From Protula sp. h YS-2021 (lineage: Eukaryota > Annelida > Polychaeta > Sabellida > Serpulidae), in the NCBI GenBank assembly GCA_949752745.1, contig OX457031.1:51903103-51967102 (forward strand): a stretch of 64,000 nucleotides of DNA, in the 5' to 3' direction. The translations under genes and the position numbers were made by a program. The notes beneath the pieces were generated by a model, which was given only the letters and a program-made list of their open reading frames with translations, was not told the DNA's origin and searched no databases. Each line of letters opens with the position of its first letter. Position 1 is the first letter of the stretch. This document shows positions 10,172 through 17,822 of this stretch, in pieces.

Positions 10172-10503
10172 TGGCAGACATTACATTGAGACAATATATT
10201 GTGCAAAAAAACATATTGTGAAGAAATGTTATTAGCTGTAAAAAAATTGCATGTTTAGTATGTCCTGCTTGTCAAAATGAAGAGTGTTTAGAACATACGT
10301 GTCATTCTACATGTGTCTATACATATTGGAATGAAGCTAAATATAACATTCATTTAGATAAAGTGTTAGATAATGCAAATCAACGTTGTGAAAAATATGG
10401 TGTAGATGCTATCACATTTGATGAATTAAGTAGTTGGTTAATATACATTGAAGATCAATGGACTCCAATTATTCACACCATTGTATCAATACTTGATTTG
10501 TAA
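10171..10503 (+). pseudogene. Cys-rich small protein, interrupted by TGA at codon 17
   Basis: ATG at 10171 overlaps the previous stop. The frame is open to TAA at 10501 except for TGA at 10219-10221. The middle has zinc-ligand-like spacing (CPACQNEEC, HTCHSTC) and the end resembles the previous gene (SSWLIYIEDQW). About 110 codons. Unknown function. A single stop in an otherwise clean frame, joined to the upstream gene by a 1-nt overlap, argues for recent inactivation or stop suppression. Confidence 0.45.
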
Positions 10504-10672
10504 GATATGTTGATTGAGTTGATAAAATAAAATTTGAGATATGTTGATAAAATAAAATTTAAGATGTGTTGATAAAATGCAAGATATGTTGATAAAATAA
10601 AATGCAAGATATGTTGATAAAATAAAATGCAAGATATGTTGATAAAATAAAATGCAAGATATGTTAACAAGT
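10504..10672. repeat. 25-bp tandem repeat before the integrase
   Basis: About seven units of gatatgttgataaaataaaat(gcaa), the last three nearly identical. It separates the small-ORF cluster from the integrase. It is AT-rich with aataaa hexamers in every unit, so it may also supply poly(A) signals for the upstream genes. Confidence 0.85.
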
Positions 10673-10692
10673 GTTGATCATTTAGTGTTAAC

Positions 10693-11543
10693 ATGTCGAC
10701 GTGGAAAGACTACTTAACCAATATTTACTTTAAACCTGGTCAACCCGGGACATTTGCTGGTCCTTACAAACTTTATCACATATTAAAAAAACATGATCAA
10801 CCAGTCACTCATTCACAAGTGAAGAAATGGTTACAGGATCAAGATGCCTTCAGTTTACTACAACATGTAAAATACAGGTTTAAAAGGCAACGTTTCATTA
10901 CACGCGGAATTGATGACATGTTGGATATTGATTTAGCTGACATGGGAAACATAGCTTGCTATAATGATGACACCCATTTTTTATTGGTTGTCATTGATGT
11001 GTTTTCCAAATATTTATGGGTGCAACCAATATCTAATAAATCACACACCAGCGTCATAGAAGCCTTTCAAAAGATTTTTCAGGAAACACAACGAAGACCA
11101 CAAACTCTAAGGTCGGATGAAGGAACTGAATTTAAAAACAGATGGGTAAAAGCATTTTTGAAGAAGGAGGGAATACATGCCCATACGACAAAGAATGAAA
11201 CCAAAGCCAATTTTGCTGAGAGAGTCATTCGTACTCTAAAAGGAAATATGTATTTCAACGGGATTATCATATAAAGTGGACGCAAGAAGTCTTCATTATG
11301 ACACATCGCTGTAAGAAGCAAGGAATACACTTGTATCGTGTGAAAGACTTTTTGGATGAAGATATTGATGGGCATTTCTATGAAGAAGAACTACAGAAAG
11401 TGACAAAAGATATTGAATCAGTCTTCAGAATTGAAAAGGTCTTGAAAACACGAAAAAGACGCGGTGTTAAAGAATTATTTGTGAAGTGGTTAGGTTGGCC
11501 AAAGTTTCACAGTTGGGTGAAAGAAACAGATATTCGAAAATGA
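10693..11543 (+). pseudogene. Retroviral-like (DDE) integrase with chromodomain, internally deleted
   Basis: The first part (10693-11274, 193 residues) is the rve integrase core: the first catalytic Asp in DIDLADM, strand VVIDVFSKYLWVQP, the second Asp in LRSDEGTEF, the catalytic Glu in ANFAERVIRTLK. Soon after the Glu helix the frame ends (YFNGIII). The second part (11298-11543) is a C-terminal chromodomain with FRIEKVLKTR and ELFVKWLGWP. The linker usually found between core and chromodomain is missing, so a deletion plus frame change around 11257-11298 disrupted the gene. Integrases of this type insert the Polinton and produce 6-bp target duplications. The stop overlaps the ATPase start (ATGA at 11540-11543). 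Confidence 0.9.
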
Positions 11544-12199
11544 AGCATCCATTGACATGCTTGGTCTCTGGACCTACAGGCAGTGGTAAAACTTCTCTAG
11601 TTAGAGAAATTCTAGAACAAAAGTTAATTAAACCCTCTCCAAAAACCATTTTATGGATCTATGCAGCAGATCAGCCTTTGTATAAGGGAATGAAAGGTGT
11701 GGAATTTTACCAAGGCATTCCAGATAACATTGAAGAGCGTTTTGACCCGAAAAAAATAAACTTACTCATCATTGATGGCTTAATGACCAAATGTCATAGT
11801 GTTGAACGTATGACACGTCTCTTTAGTGTTGGTAGCAGTCATCAAAATCTAAGCATTATTTTTATTGTGCATAATTTGTTTCATCATGGTAGAGAAATGC
11901 GAAATATTAGTTTGAATACACATTACATCATTCTGTTTAAAAATCCTAGAGACAGTCAACAAATAAGTACATTAGCGCGACAAATGTATCCTGGAAAATC
12001 TCAATTTCTCATAGAAGCCTATCAAGATGCTACCAGCAAACCTCATGGCTATTTATTCATTGATTTAAAGCCGAAGACGAATGATCAACTACGTATTCGT
12101 ACAGGCATTTTACCAAAAGATACACATTACGTATATGTTGATAAGGTAGCGTATGAACAAGAACCAAGTCACTTAACCATTCGCAGGCAAGATGTCTAA
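11540..12199 (+). CDS. A32/FtsK-type genome-packaging ATPase
   Basis: 219 residues from the ATG at 11540, which overlaps the integrase stop as ATGA. An upstream in-frame ATG at 11486 lies inside the integrase and is less likely. Walker A is GPTGSGKTS (residues about 9-17), Walker B is INLLIIDGLM (about residues 75-84), and a sensor-like region follows with SIIFIVHNLF. The length and order fit the Polinton ATPase, which is thought to pump DNA into capsids. This is one of the few genes here without a visible break. Its stop overlaps the next ATG by 8 bp. Confidence 0.93.
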   Translation: MKHPLTCLVSGPTGSGKTSLVREILEQKLIKPSPKTILWIYAADQPLYKGMKGVEFYQGIPDNIEERFDPKKINLLIIDGLMTKCHSVERMTRLFSVGSSHQNLSIIFIVHNLFHHGREMRNISLNTHYIILFKNPRDSQQISTLARQMYPGKSQFLIEAYQDATSKPHGYLFIDLKPKTNDQLRIRTGILPKDTHYVYVDKVAYEQEPSHLTIRRQDV

Positions 12200-12523
12200 A
12201 CGTATTCAAGCGAATCAACCTTTTCTTCTCTTGCTCGCACGCAGCGGGCCTAATCCACGTAAATCCTTGTTACAACAAGCTACTAAGCTAAGGAGGAATT
12301 AACTAGCTTGTTTGAAATTTGTTTGAATATATTGCGAGGACATTTACCCTTAAGCTCAAAAAGGTATAAGGTATTCAAGCGTGAACGTCATAACCTACGT
12401 ACACTGGCAGATAAGAAGATATCACTTCGAAGAAAAAAGAAGTTGGTTAATCAGAAAGGAGGATTTATTTGAGCTATTGCTAAATTTGCATTACCCTTGT
12501 TAGATCAGTTGCTGTTAAAATGA
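12192..12523 (+). pseudogene. Small basic Polinton protein with hydrophobic tail; frameshift and TGA
   Basis: ATG at 12192 overlaps the ATPase stop. The first 31 codons are basic (SKRIQANQPFLLLLARSG). A one-base slip near 12283-12288 shifts to a frame reading LFEICLNILRGHLPLS, then a strongly basic run (RTLADKKISLRRKKK) and GGFI, followed by TGA at 12470. After that TGA the same frame gives AIAKFALPLLDQLLLK and a stop that overlaps the next ATG as ATGA. A small Arg/Lys-rich protein ending in Gly-Gly-Phe and a hydrophobic segment is common in invertebrate Polintons. A core or membrane-active role like adenoviral pX/pVI is speculation. Confidence 0.6.
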
Positions 12524-13101
12524 AACATACTTTGAAAATGGTCCTCATTCCTGAATATGAATATAAAATGTTGTTAGAAAAGAAGGAAAAAGATGTTGAA
12601 ATCAAAACGAAAGTGAATAAACTTTTACGTGGGAAACGAACTCGTGAAAAAGCAATAGAAATGTCTCAAGTGCTTGGACGTCCTTTACGAACAATTCAGT
12701 CACAACAACAACGACAAAAGTCTGTTACAGCATCTAATGCAGAAAAATCAGAAAAGTCCCAACAGTTTCTAAACCATTTTCAACTTATTTATCATGTAAA
12801 ACTAACACAACTTCTGGCAGAACTTGGTACGAGATGGACAGATAAAAATGAACTTGTTTTAAAAACGGGTACTGTCATTACAAATTCTAACATTATTGAT
12901 TTGTTGAAAGAAGCATTGGTTGCTACAAAAAGAAAAGAACGACGAGAACCACCACGTGGTTGGAAGCAGTTTATTGAGGAAATTGTAGACGCTAATATTC
13001 CAAAAACTGTTTTTGGCAAAAAGACAACCCGTGAAGATATTGCAAAAGAGATACAACAACGCCAACAAAGGTTGTTTCCAGAAGGATGGGAAACTTTTTA
13101 A
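12520..13101 (+). CDS. Conserved Polinton protein, unknown function
   Basis: 193 residues, intact. It starts MKHTLKMVLIPEYEYKML, the LIPE-type opening seen in a conserved Polinton family. A basic, Gln-rich middle follows (residues 25-85), then a C-terminal domain with NELVLKTGTVITNSNIIDLL (about residues 108-127) and GWKQFIEEIVDANIPKTVF. It lies between the small basic protein and the capsid genes in the usual place of this family, so a virion or assembly role is likely. It starts in ATGA overlap with the previous frame and overlaps the next ORF by 16 bp. Confidence 0.7.
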   Translation: MKHTLKMVLIPEYEYKMLLEKKEKDVEIKTKVNKLLRGKRTREKAIEMSQVLGRPLRTIQSQQQRQKSVTASNAEKSEKSQQFLNHFQLIYHVKLTQLLAELGTRWTDKNELVLKTGTVITNSNIIDLLKEALVATKRKERREPPRGWKQFIEEIVDANIPKTVFGKKTTREDIAKEIQQRQQRLFPEGWETF

Positions 13102-13295
13102 CATGGATTAAAGAGTTATGGTGTTGTTGTTGTAAAGAAAATGGAAATAAAAATGCTATTTCTGTAATAATTAGGTGTGTTAGTGCTTGTTGTCAGGGAG
13201 AAGTAGTAGATACCAATGTAGAGCATGTAGATAGCAATTTAGACAACAATGTAGACAGCAATGTAGAGAGTGAGGATGAAGAGTGTCAAACATGA
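13086..13295 (+). CDS. Predicted myristoylated, Cys-rich small protein
   Basis: 69 residues starting inside the end of the previous gene (13086). It begins MGNFLTW, a good N-myristoylation signal (Gly2, Thr6), followed at residues 13-16 by CCCC and at 35-36 by CC, likely palmitoylation or metal sites. Residues 40-69 are an acidic repeat (VDTNVEHVDSNLDNNVDSNV). This dual lipidation layout is typical of proteins tethered to the inner membrane leaflet. I know no named family for it. The acidic tail repeats at DNA level (gtagacagcaatgtag), suggesting recent expansion. It may be a budding, entry or signalling accessory; the role is inference. Confidence 0.55.
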   Translation: MGNFLTWIKELWCCCCKENGNKNAISVIIRCVSACCQGEVVDTNVEHVDSNLDNNVDSNVESEDEECQT

Positions 13296-13349
13296 AGTAA
13301 TGTATATACACATCTAGTCTATCTAAATCACATAAACGATTTAGCTGTC

Positions 13350-14112
13350 ATGGAGTCACAAGTTTTTACATTACTTTACCCAGCAATGCTAGTATGAACT
13401 ATTATCCCAACAACAAGACTTCGAATTATCAAATTCGTATGCCTCAAACCATCTGTCTGAACGGAAAATATGAAGTGGCTTTAGCTGAAATTCAATATCC
13501 ACATACATGGACAACCATGAGACATGGAATGGACTATTCTATTCAGTATCGACAACAACCACTTATAGATTCTGTTCTTGACACAATCACTATTCCTTAT
13601 GGTTACTACAGATCCATACAAGAGATATGTCATGCAGTCAATGAAGAAGCGGCTAATTCTATGAAAGATGACCTTAAAGAAGCTATTCGGATAAAGTATG
13701 ATAAAATTAGACGACGCGTTTTCTATTTCTAAATTACAGCTTTGAAGTGTCATTTTCCGCTGGATTAGCTGAGATTTTAGGATTTATTCCAGATCAATGG
13801 TATACTGAAACGTGTACAGCTGAACATAAAGCCGATGTGAAACAGGGATTTTATACACTTTATGTGTACTGTAGTATTTGTGAGCCACAAGTTGTTGGTG
13901 ATTATTATTTTCCTTTGCTACGTTCTGTAGGAATACAAGGACATGATGGAGACATTATCATGAAAAGTTATGGAGAACCTCATTATGTTCCTGGAAACAC
14001 ATCCAAATTTGACGTGATAGAACTGAATATTAAGGACGACACAGGTCATAATGTTCCATTTCAAACTGGAAAGGTGATCTATAAACTTCATTTTCGACCA
14101 AAAGCATTATAA
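13350..14112 (+). pseudogene. Polinton minor capsid (penton-like) protein, two frameshifts
   Basis: The ATG at 13350 starts a frame that slips within the T run at 13363-13367. Reading then continues as SFYITLPSNAS, KYEVALAEIQYPHTW and IPYGYYRSIQEICHAVN to a stop at 13730. A second slip at about 13725-13740 restores the frame from SFSAGLAEILGF to the end at 14112, with FRPKAL last. This is the single jelly-roll minor capsid protein of Polintons (AEIQYP and SNYxI motifs), thought to form the vertex capsomer. Total length about 250 codons fits the family. It precedes the pVI-like and major capsid genes in the normal order. Confidence 0.85.
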
Positions 14113-14114
14113 AA

Positions 14115-14465
14115 GCATTCACATACAATCCATCTATATATCGCAACCATTTTTTTCGTCAAGTGGGTGGAGAATTACCAGGATTTAAAGGAGCGCGAAT
14201 ACATTATGGAGATGGCATTGGTTCAATACTGGGATCATTGGCTCGCAAAGCTATTCCACTGCTTAAGACAGGGGCTAAAATCGTTGCACCACATCTTAAA
14301 AAGGCTGCAAAAGATATCGCGAAAGATGTTACAGGTCGAGTAGCACAACGTATGTTTGGTGGTGGGTTACGAGGACAAAAGAGAGTGAAACGAGCAAAAC
14401 GTGTCAGAAGGCGAAAGGCAGCCAAACGGATAACATCAACCAAATATAAGAAAGATATTTTTTAA
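14115..14465 (+). CDS. Small basic pVI-like minor virion protein
   Basis: The frame is open from after 14112 to TAA at 14463. No ATG occurs at the N-terminus, so the start codon may be lost. The recognisable part begins YNPSIYRNHFFRQVGGELPGF, then GARIHYGDGIGSILGSL, an amphipathic helix (KKAAKDIAKDV) and a Lys/Arg-rich tail. Family members share the (G)GxLPxFxGxRxQxGxGxGS pattern between the minor and major capsid genes. The G-G-E and G-D-G-I sites resemble adenain-type cleavage sites. A role in DNA condensation or membrane disruption is inferred from analogy to adenovirus. Confidence 0.65.
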   Translation, partial: AFTYNPSIYRNHFFRQVGGELPGFKGARIHYGDGIGSILGSLARKAIPLLKTGAKIVAPHLKKAAKDIAKDVTGRVAQRMFGGGLRGQKRVKRAKRVRRRKAAKRITSTKYKKDIF

Positions 14466-14467
14466 TC

Positions 14468-15805
14468 ATGTCTTTAATTCATAATCATTCTTGTGAATTA
14501 GCCTTTCTCCATTAGAATGGTTTCACATACCACCAACGCAAACTGCTGTAGAAAAAAGTTATAATGTAGACTATCAACCAATGACTACCATTAGAGAGGG
14601 TGCTCCAATAGAATTCTACATTCTTGCGAGTACAGAAGAATATCTAGATTTAAAGAACAGTAAACTCCATATTGTATGTTGCATTGTAAAGGCTGATGGA
14701 ACACTGTGTGGTGTAGATGATAACGTGCCATGTATGAATGATTTGTTTAATGGGTTATGGTCCAATATTGAATTATTTCTAAGTGATCGTTTGATATCAC
14801 ATAGTAACAATACCCATGGTTATACCAGCATCATATCTCATCTCATTCATGATTCGGAAGAAAGTCTCCATTCTGAGCGCTCTATGCGTCTCATCTATAA
14901 AGATACTGTCGGGTCAATGAATACTCATGAGGTGAAAAGAGCTAATCATGAAAGATATGTATCAGGTTTTCATGTAAATGTTGAAGGTGGCGATCTAGCT
15001 GAAACAGGAAATAATGGTTTACATAATCGTTATTTGTATACACGTCTAAGCCGTGAGTTTATGCTTACAGGTGGTTTAAGGGTAGATTTGTTTTGGCAGG
15101 ATCGTTATCTTCCCAATGGTGTTAGTATGAAATTACGCTTACATAGACAAAAAGATGAATATGTATTAATGGCTGCAAATAATGGTTTTAAAGCAGAAGT
15201 GAGAGAAGCGTTTTTAACCATTCGCAAAGTGAGGGTTAGTCCAGGTATTCAGTTGAGACATGCAGATGCATTGCTGAAAAGTCCTGCTAAGTTTATTATT
15301 AATAGAAAAGAGTGTAAAATTTTAGCTATTCCAACTGGATTTCAATCTTTTGACCAATTACCAAAACGTATTGTCATTGGAATGGTTCATAATGAATCCT
15401 TTGCTGGAACAGTATTGAGAAATCCATACAATTTTTAACATTTTAATCTTAACTTTATGCAGCTTTACTCTGATGGTGAAACCTCTCAAGCTTGATATAA
15501 ATCGAGGCAAATATCTTGATGCTTTTGAAACTCTTTACAAATCTTTTGATAGATTGGATGGTGAGAAAAGTTCCATTATAAAACGGGAAGATTGGCCTAG
15601 AGGTTATTCTTTATTTTCTTTTGACTTAACACCTGATTATGATGGTGCTGATCATTATGCCCTTATCAAACATTGGAATTTGCGACTAGAAATGAATTTT
15701 GCTGGTGCCTTGCAAAATACAGTCAATGTTATAGTGTATGCTGAATTTGATAACATTATTGAAATAAGTGCAAATCGTAGCATTCAATTCGACTACCAGT
15801 CATGA
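14468..15805 (+). pseudogene. Polinton major capsid protein (double jelly roll), broken
   Basis: ATG at 14468 opens SLIHNHSCELA and a one-base slip near 14503-14512 leads to the main frame (EWFHIPPTQTAVEKSY, then 14581-15438). Family features are GLWSNIELFLSDRLIS, a basic patch after GSMNTHEVKR, and LFWQDRYLPNGVSMKLRL. At 15436 a TAA interrupts; the frame goes on (HFNLNFMQLYSDGE) until another slip near 15475-15495 and then to 15805 with YSLFSFDLTPDYDG and VIVYAEFDNIIEI. About 445 codons in total, near the family size. It forms the hexon-like capsomer in virus-like Polinton particles. The last stop overlaps the protease start (ATGA). Confidence 0.88.
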
Positions 15806-16239
15806 ACACGAAGCAGATAGAAGCCATACTATCTCATGATGCCGCGACAAAAGACTTGTTTCAAAGTGTGTTTGCCATGGACCAGTTACCATCTTTACAA
15901 GGCGGTGCCTATGTCATCAACACAGACGATCATGATGAACCAGGAGAGCATTGGGTGGCAGTATATTATGACGAAGACCCTGCAGAATATTTTGACTCTT
16001 ATGAACTTTTACCTATAGACAGTCGTTTGAATAAGTTTTTAAAGTTTAATTTCATTTATAATTCAGTTCCATTACAAACACCGATATCATCTACATGTGG
16101 ATTTTATTGTGTGTATTATATAATTCAAAGAGCTCGAGGACATAGTCCTTTTGAAATCATTGATGTATTAAGAAGAAGTGATGGTGATTTTGTTGTAAAG
16201 GATTTTGTATATAGACATTATAAACCATTGTTTTATTGA
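15802..16239 (+). CDS. Adenain-like cysteine protease (C5/Ulp1 fold)
   Basis: 145 residues, intact, starting in ATGA overlap with the major capsid gene. The catalytic His is in GEHWVAVYYDE (about residue 50), the Asp/Glu partner in AEYFDSYELLP, the oxyanion-side region in NSVPLQTPISS, and the nucleophile Cys in STCGFYCVYYII (about residue 105). It matches the short adenovirus-type maturation proteases of Polintons, which cleave pVI-like and capsid precursors. It is the last plus-strand gene before the convergent terminator. With the ATPase it is among the best-preserved genes here. Confidence 0.92.
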   Translation: MNTKQIEAILSHDAATKDLFQSVFAMDQLPSLQGGAYVINTDDHDEPGEHWVAVYYDEDPAEYFDSYELLPIDSRLNKFLKFNFIYNSVPLQTPISSTCGFYCVYYIIQRARGHSPFEIIDVLRRSDGDFVVKDFVYRHYKPLFY

Positions 16240-16536
16240 TGCTGTATTAGTTAAGTTGTATTAGTTAAATTGTTGGTAATTGTTAATTTTATTATGGATA
16301 TTGTAAATAAACAAGACAGTTTTATACAACATTCTTTTTTTATTGTGTTATACATTATTTACATTTTAACAATTATTTTACATTAAACTTTTATTTCACA
16401 AATACATTCAATACATCGATAAACAAATGCCATTCATACCAATCTAAATTGATAGATGTATCATAGACATTATACTCACGTTTGTAAATGCTATGAAAAC
16501 TAGCATAACACTGTCCATTACCAAACTTTATTATTT
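16240..16536. terminator. Convergent poly(A) region of the Polinton
   Basis: AT-rich spacer between the protease stop and the end of the minus-strand genes. A plus-strand AATAAA lies at 16306-16311. On the minus strand AATAAA (16527-16532 as TTTATT) lies just after the stop at 16537. The two transcription units converge here. A short tandem repeat (tgtattagttaa) occurs near 16242-16268. Confidence 0.75.
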
Positions 16537-17026
16537 TTATTTATCTTCGTGTTCAGACAGTTTCAGTTCATATCCATGATCATTCATGTCAATGTCCATC
16601 ACCATAACACACATGGGATGTGTCAGCTCAATGGACTTGGTGCCCCGCATGAGTTGCACTCCTTCCTCTTTGAATTCAAGTGTCAGGTTCTTTCCAATCC
16701 AATGCTTGCAACAGAGCGTACCATTCCACTGTGTTGAGGGTGGTGTAGTCGTAGCGTTCTGTAAGCTCGTCATATTTGCGAAATTGTACAAACACGTCTA
16801 GACCGTTCTCAGTCACACGCACTTCTAAATCCTCTCAGAGTATTAGGAGAAAGCCAGGTATCCTGAACTTCTCTAGATGGTCTTTCAACACAGATTGTTC
16901 GTCAGGTGATAGAATGATATACTTTCCAAAATGTTTTAGCACAATGTCATCACATAAGTTTTGCATATATGAGAATCCATTTGTAATTGGTTCATATTCC
17001 GATAAAAAGTCTTCCATCTCGTTCAA
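16537..17026 (-). pseudogene. PC4-like protein with in-frame TGA and a frameshift
   Basis: The minus-strand ATG at 17026 begins MNEMEDFLSEYEPITNGF. The frame meets TGA at 16835-16837 and continues in the same frame as LEVRVTENGLDVFVQF, then TLNTVEWYALLQAL, a PC4-type strand pair and helix. Near 16690 it slips to the frame ending at 16537, which carries another strand-rich unit (NLTLEFKEEGVQLMRG, IELTHPMCVMVMDI). The total of about 160 codons would hold one to two PC4-like units. Similar units occur in the neighbours at 17035 and 17429 and at 9199. A nucleic-acid-binding role is likely by family. In this copy the gene is broken. Confidence 0.5.
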
Positions 17027-17034
17027 CAGTCAGA

Positions 17035-17349
17035 TCAACTATGAGCTGTCTCCTTGTCTGCAAAGACGTTTTTATGCTCGCAAGATGGTGAAGAGTGGAT
17101 GTTGTATAGCTTCGAAAAAATCGTATCTATATGTGAAGTATCTGGCTCAACTCCCTTATAATCCTCTGGATAATCCTGTAAAAGATTTCTCCAGAATGTC
17201 ACACGTATGTTAGAATCATGTTCAGTCACCACCACTTCAACTTTATTTTCAAGTCTGCGTTCAAACCCATGTTTAAGCGGTATGTTTTTAAAGTCTTTCC
17301 ACACTTCAGGTTTAAACCGATAATCAGAACTTCTCCGAGAACCTCTCAT
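17035..17349 (-). CDS. PC4-like or related nucleic-acid-binding protein
   Basis: 104 residues. The opening is basic (MRGSRRSSDYRFKPEVWKDF). The core KVEVVVTEHDSNIRVTFWRN resembles the beta hairpin in the neighbouring PC4-like frames (compare EVRVTENGLDVFVQF). The C-terminal third (CEHKNVFADKETAHS) lacks family features and may follow a frameshift. It lies 9 bp from the start of the next minus-strand gene, so the minus-strand genes are tightly packed like the plus-strand ones. Confidence 0.45.
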   Translation of the reverse strand: MRGSRRSSDYRFKPEVWKDFKNIPLKHGFERRLENKVEVVVTEHDSNIRVTFWRNLLQDYPEDYKGVEPDTSHIDTIFSKLYNIHSSPSCEHKNVFADKETAHS

Positions 17350-17428
17350 TTACAATAAGGTAAGCACCACCGTTAAACATGAGTGCATTCATGATGAGAA
17401 TACCTTGTTATGAGCCGTCTTCTTGTCT

Positions 17429-17759
17429 TCAAAGCCTTTTATCCACTTCTTTCACTTGCTTCTTCATTATTTTCCATTCAGGTATTGTCAGCAAAATACC
17501 CTTTTTCGTAGGACGGTTTCTTCCAGTTCCCTCATCTCTGAGGTACTTGCGAATGTTTACCACTCCTTCATTGTTTCATAATCTTGATATACTTTCCATT
17601 TCCTAGATAAAGCATTCCATCCTATGACTGTGGTGTTGGTGCCGTCTCCACTTTCAATTTCTTGATGGTAGTGGTAGGATTTTTCACTTTTAAGTCTTTA
17701 ACTGTATCTGCAAGAGTATCCACATCAGTTGCAGATCTCTTAAGACTTTCACGTTCCAT
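17429..17759 (-). pseudogene. PC4/Sub1-like coactivator, frameshifted
   Basis: ATG at 17759 opens ERESLKRSATDVDTLADTV, a charged leader. Frame slips around 17560-17640 break the middle, where LGNGKYIKIM matches the first PC4 strand. The last 45 codons are the clearest PC4 signature in the window: VVNIRKYLRDEGTG, RPTKKGILLTIPEWKIMKKQ, ending at TGA 17429. PC4/Sub1 binds single-stranded DNA and melts promoters. In this family the I-R-K-Y, P-x-x-K-G and W residues are the conserved ones, and all are present. A TATA box lies 56 bp upstream, inside the end of the polymerase gene. Confidence 0.75.
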
Positions 17760-17814
17760 GTTAACGCTTCAATGTTCACACCTCAAATAACTCTTACGTT
17801 GGAGGACCTCCCCT

Positions 17815-17822
17815 CTTTTATA
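17815..17822 (-). promoter_or_regulatory. TATA box overlapping the polymerase stop codon
   Basis: On the minus strand TATAAAAG contains the TAA stop of the polymerase frame (17818-17820). It lies 56 bp before the PC4-like ATG at 17759, a normal distance for that promoter. Confidence 0.6.

Noticed and set aside
9869..12523. Selenocysteine or alternative genetic code explaining in-frame TGA
   Set aside because: No SECIS-like structure was identified, and the same element has TAG and TAA stops plus many frameshifts. Decay is simpler.
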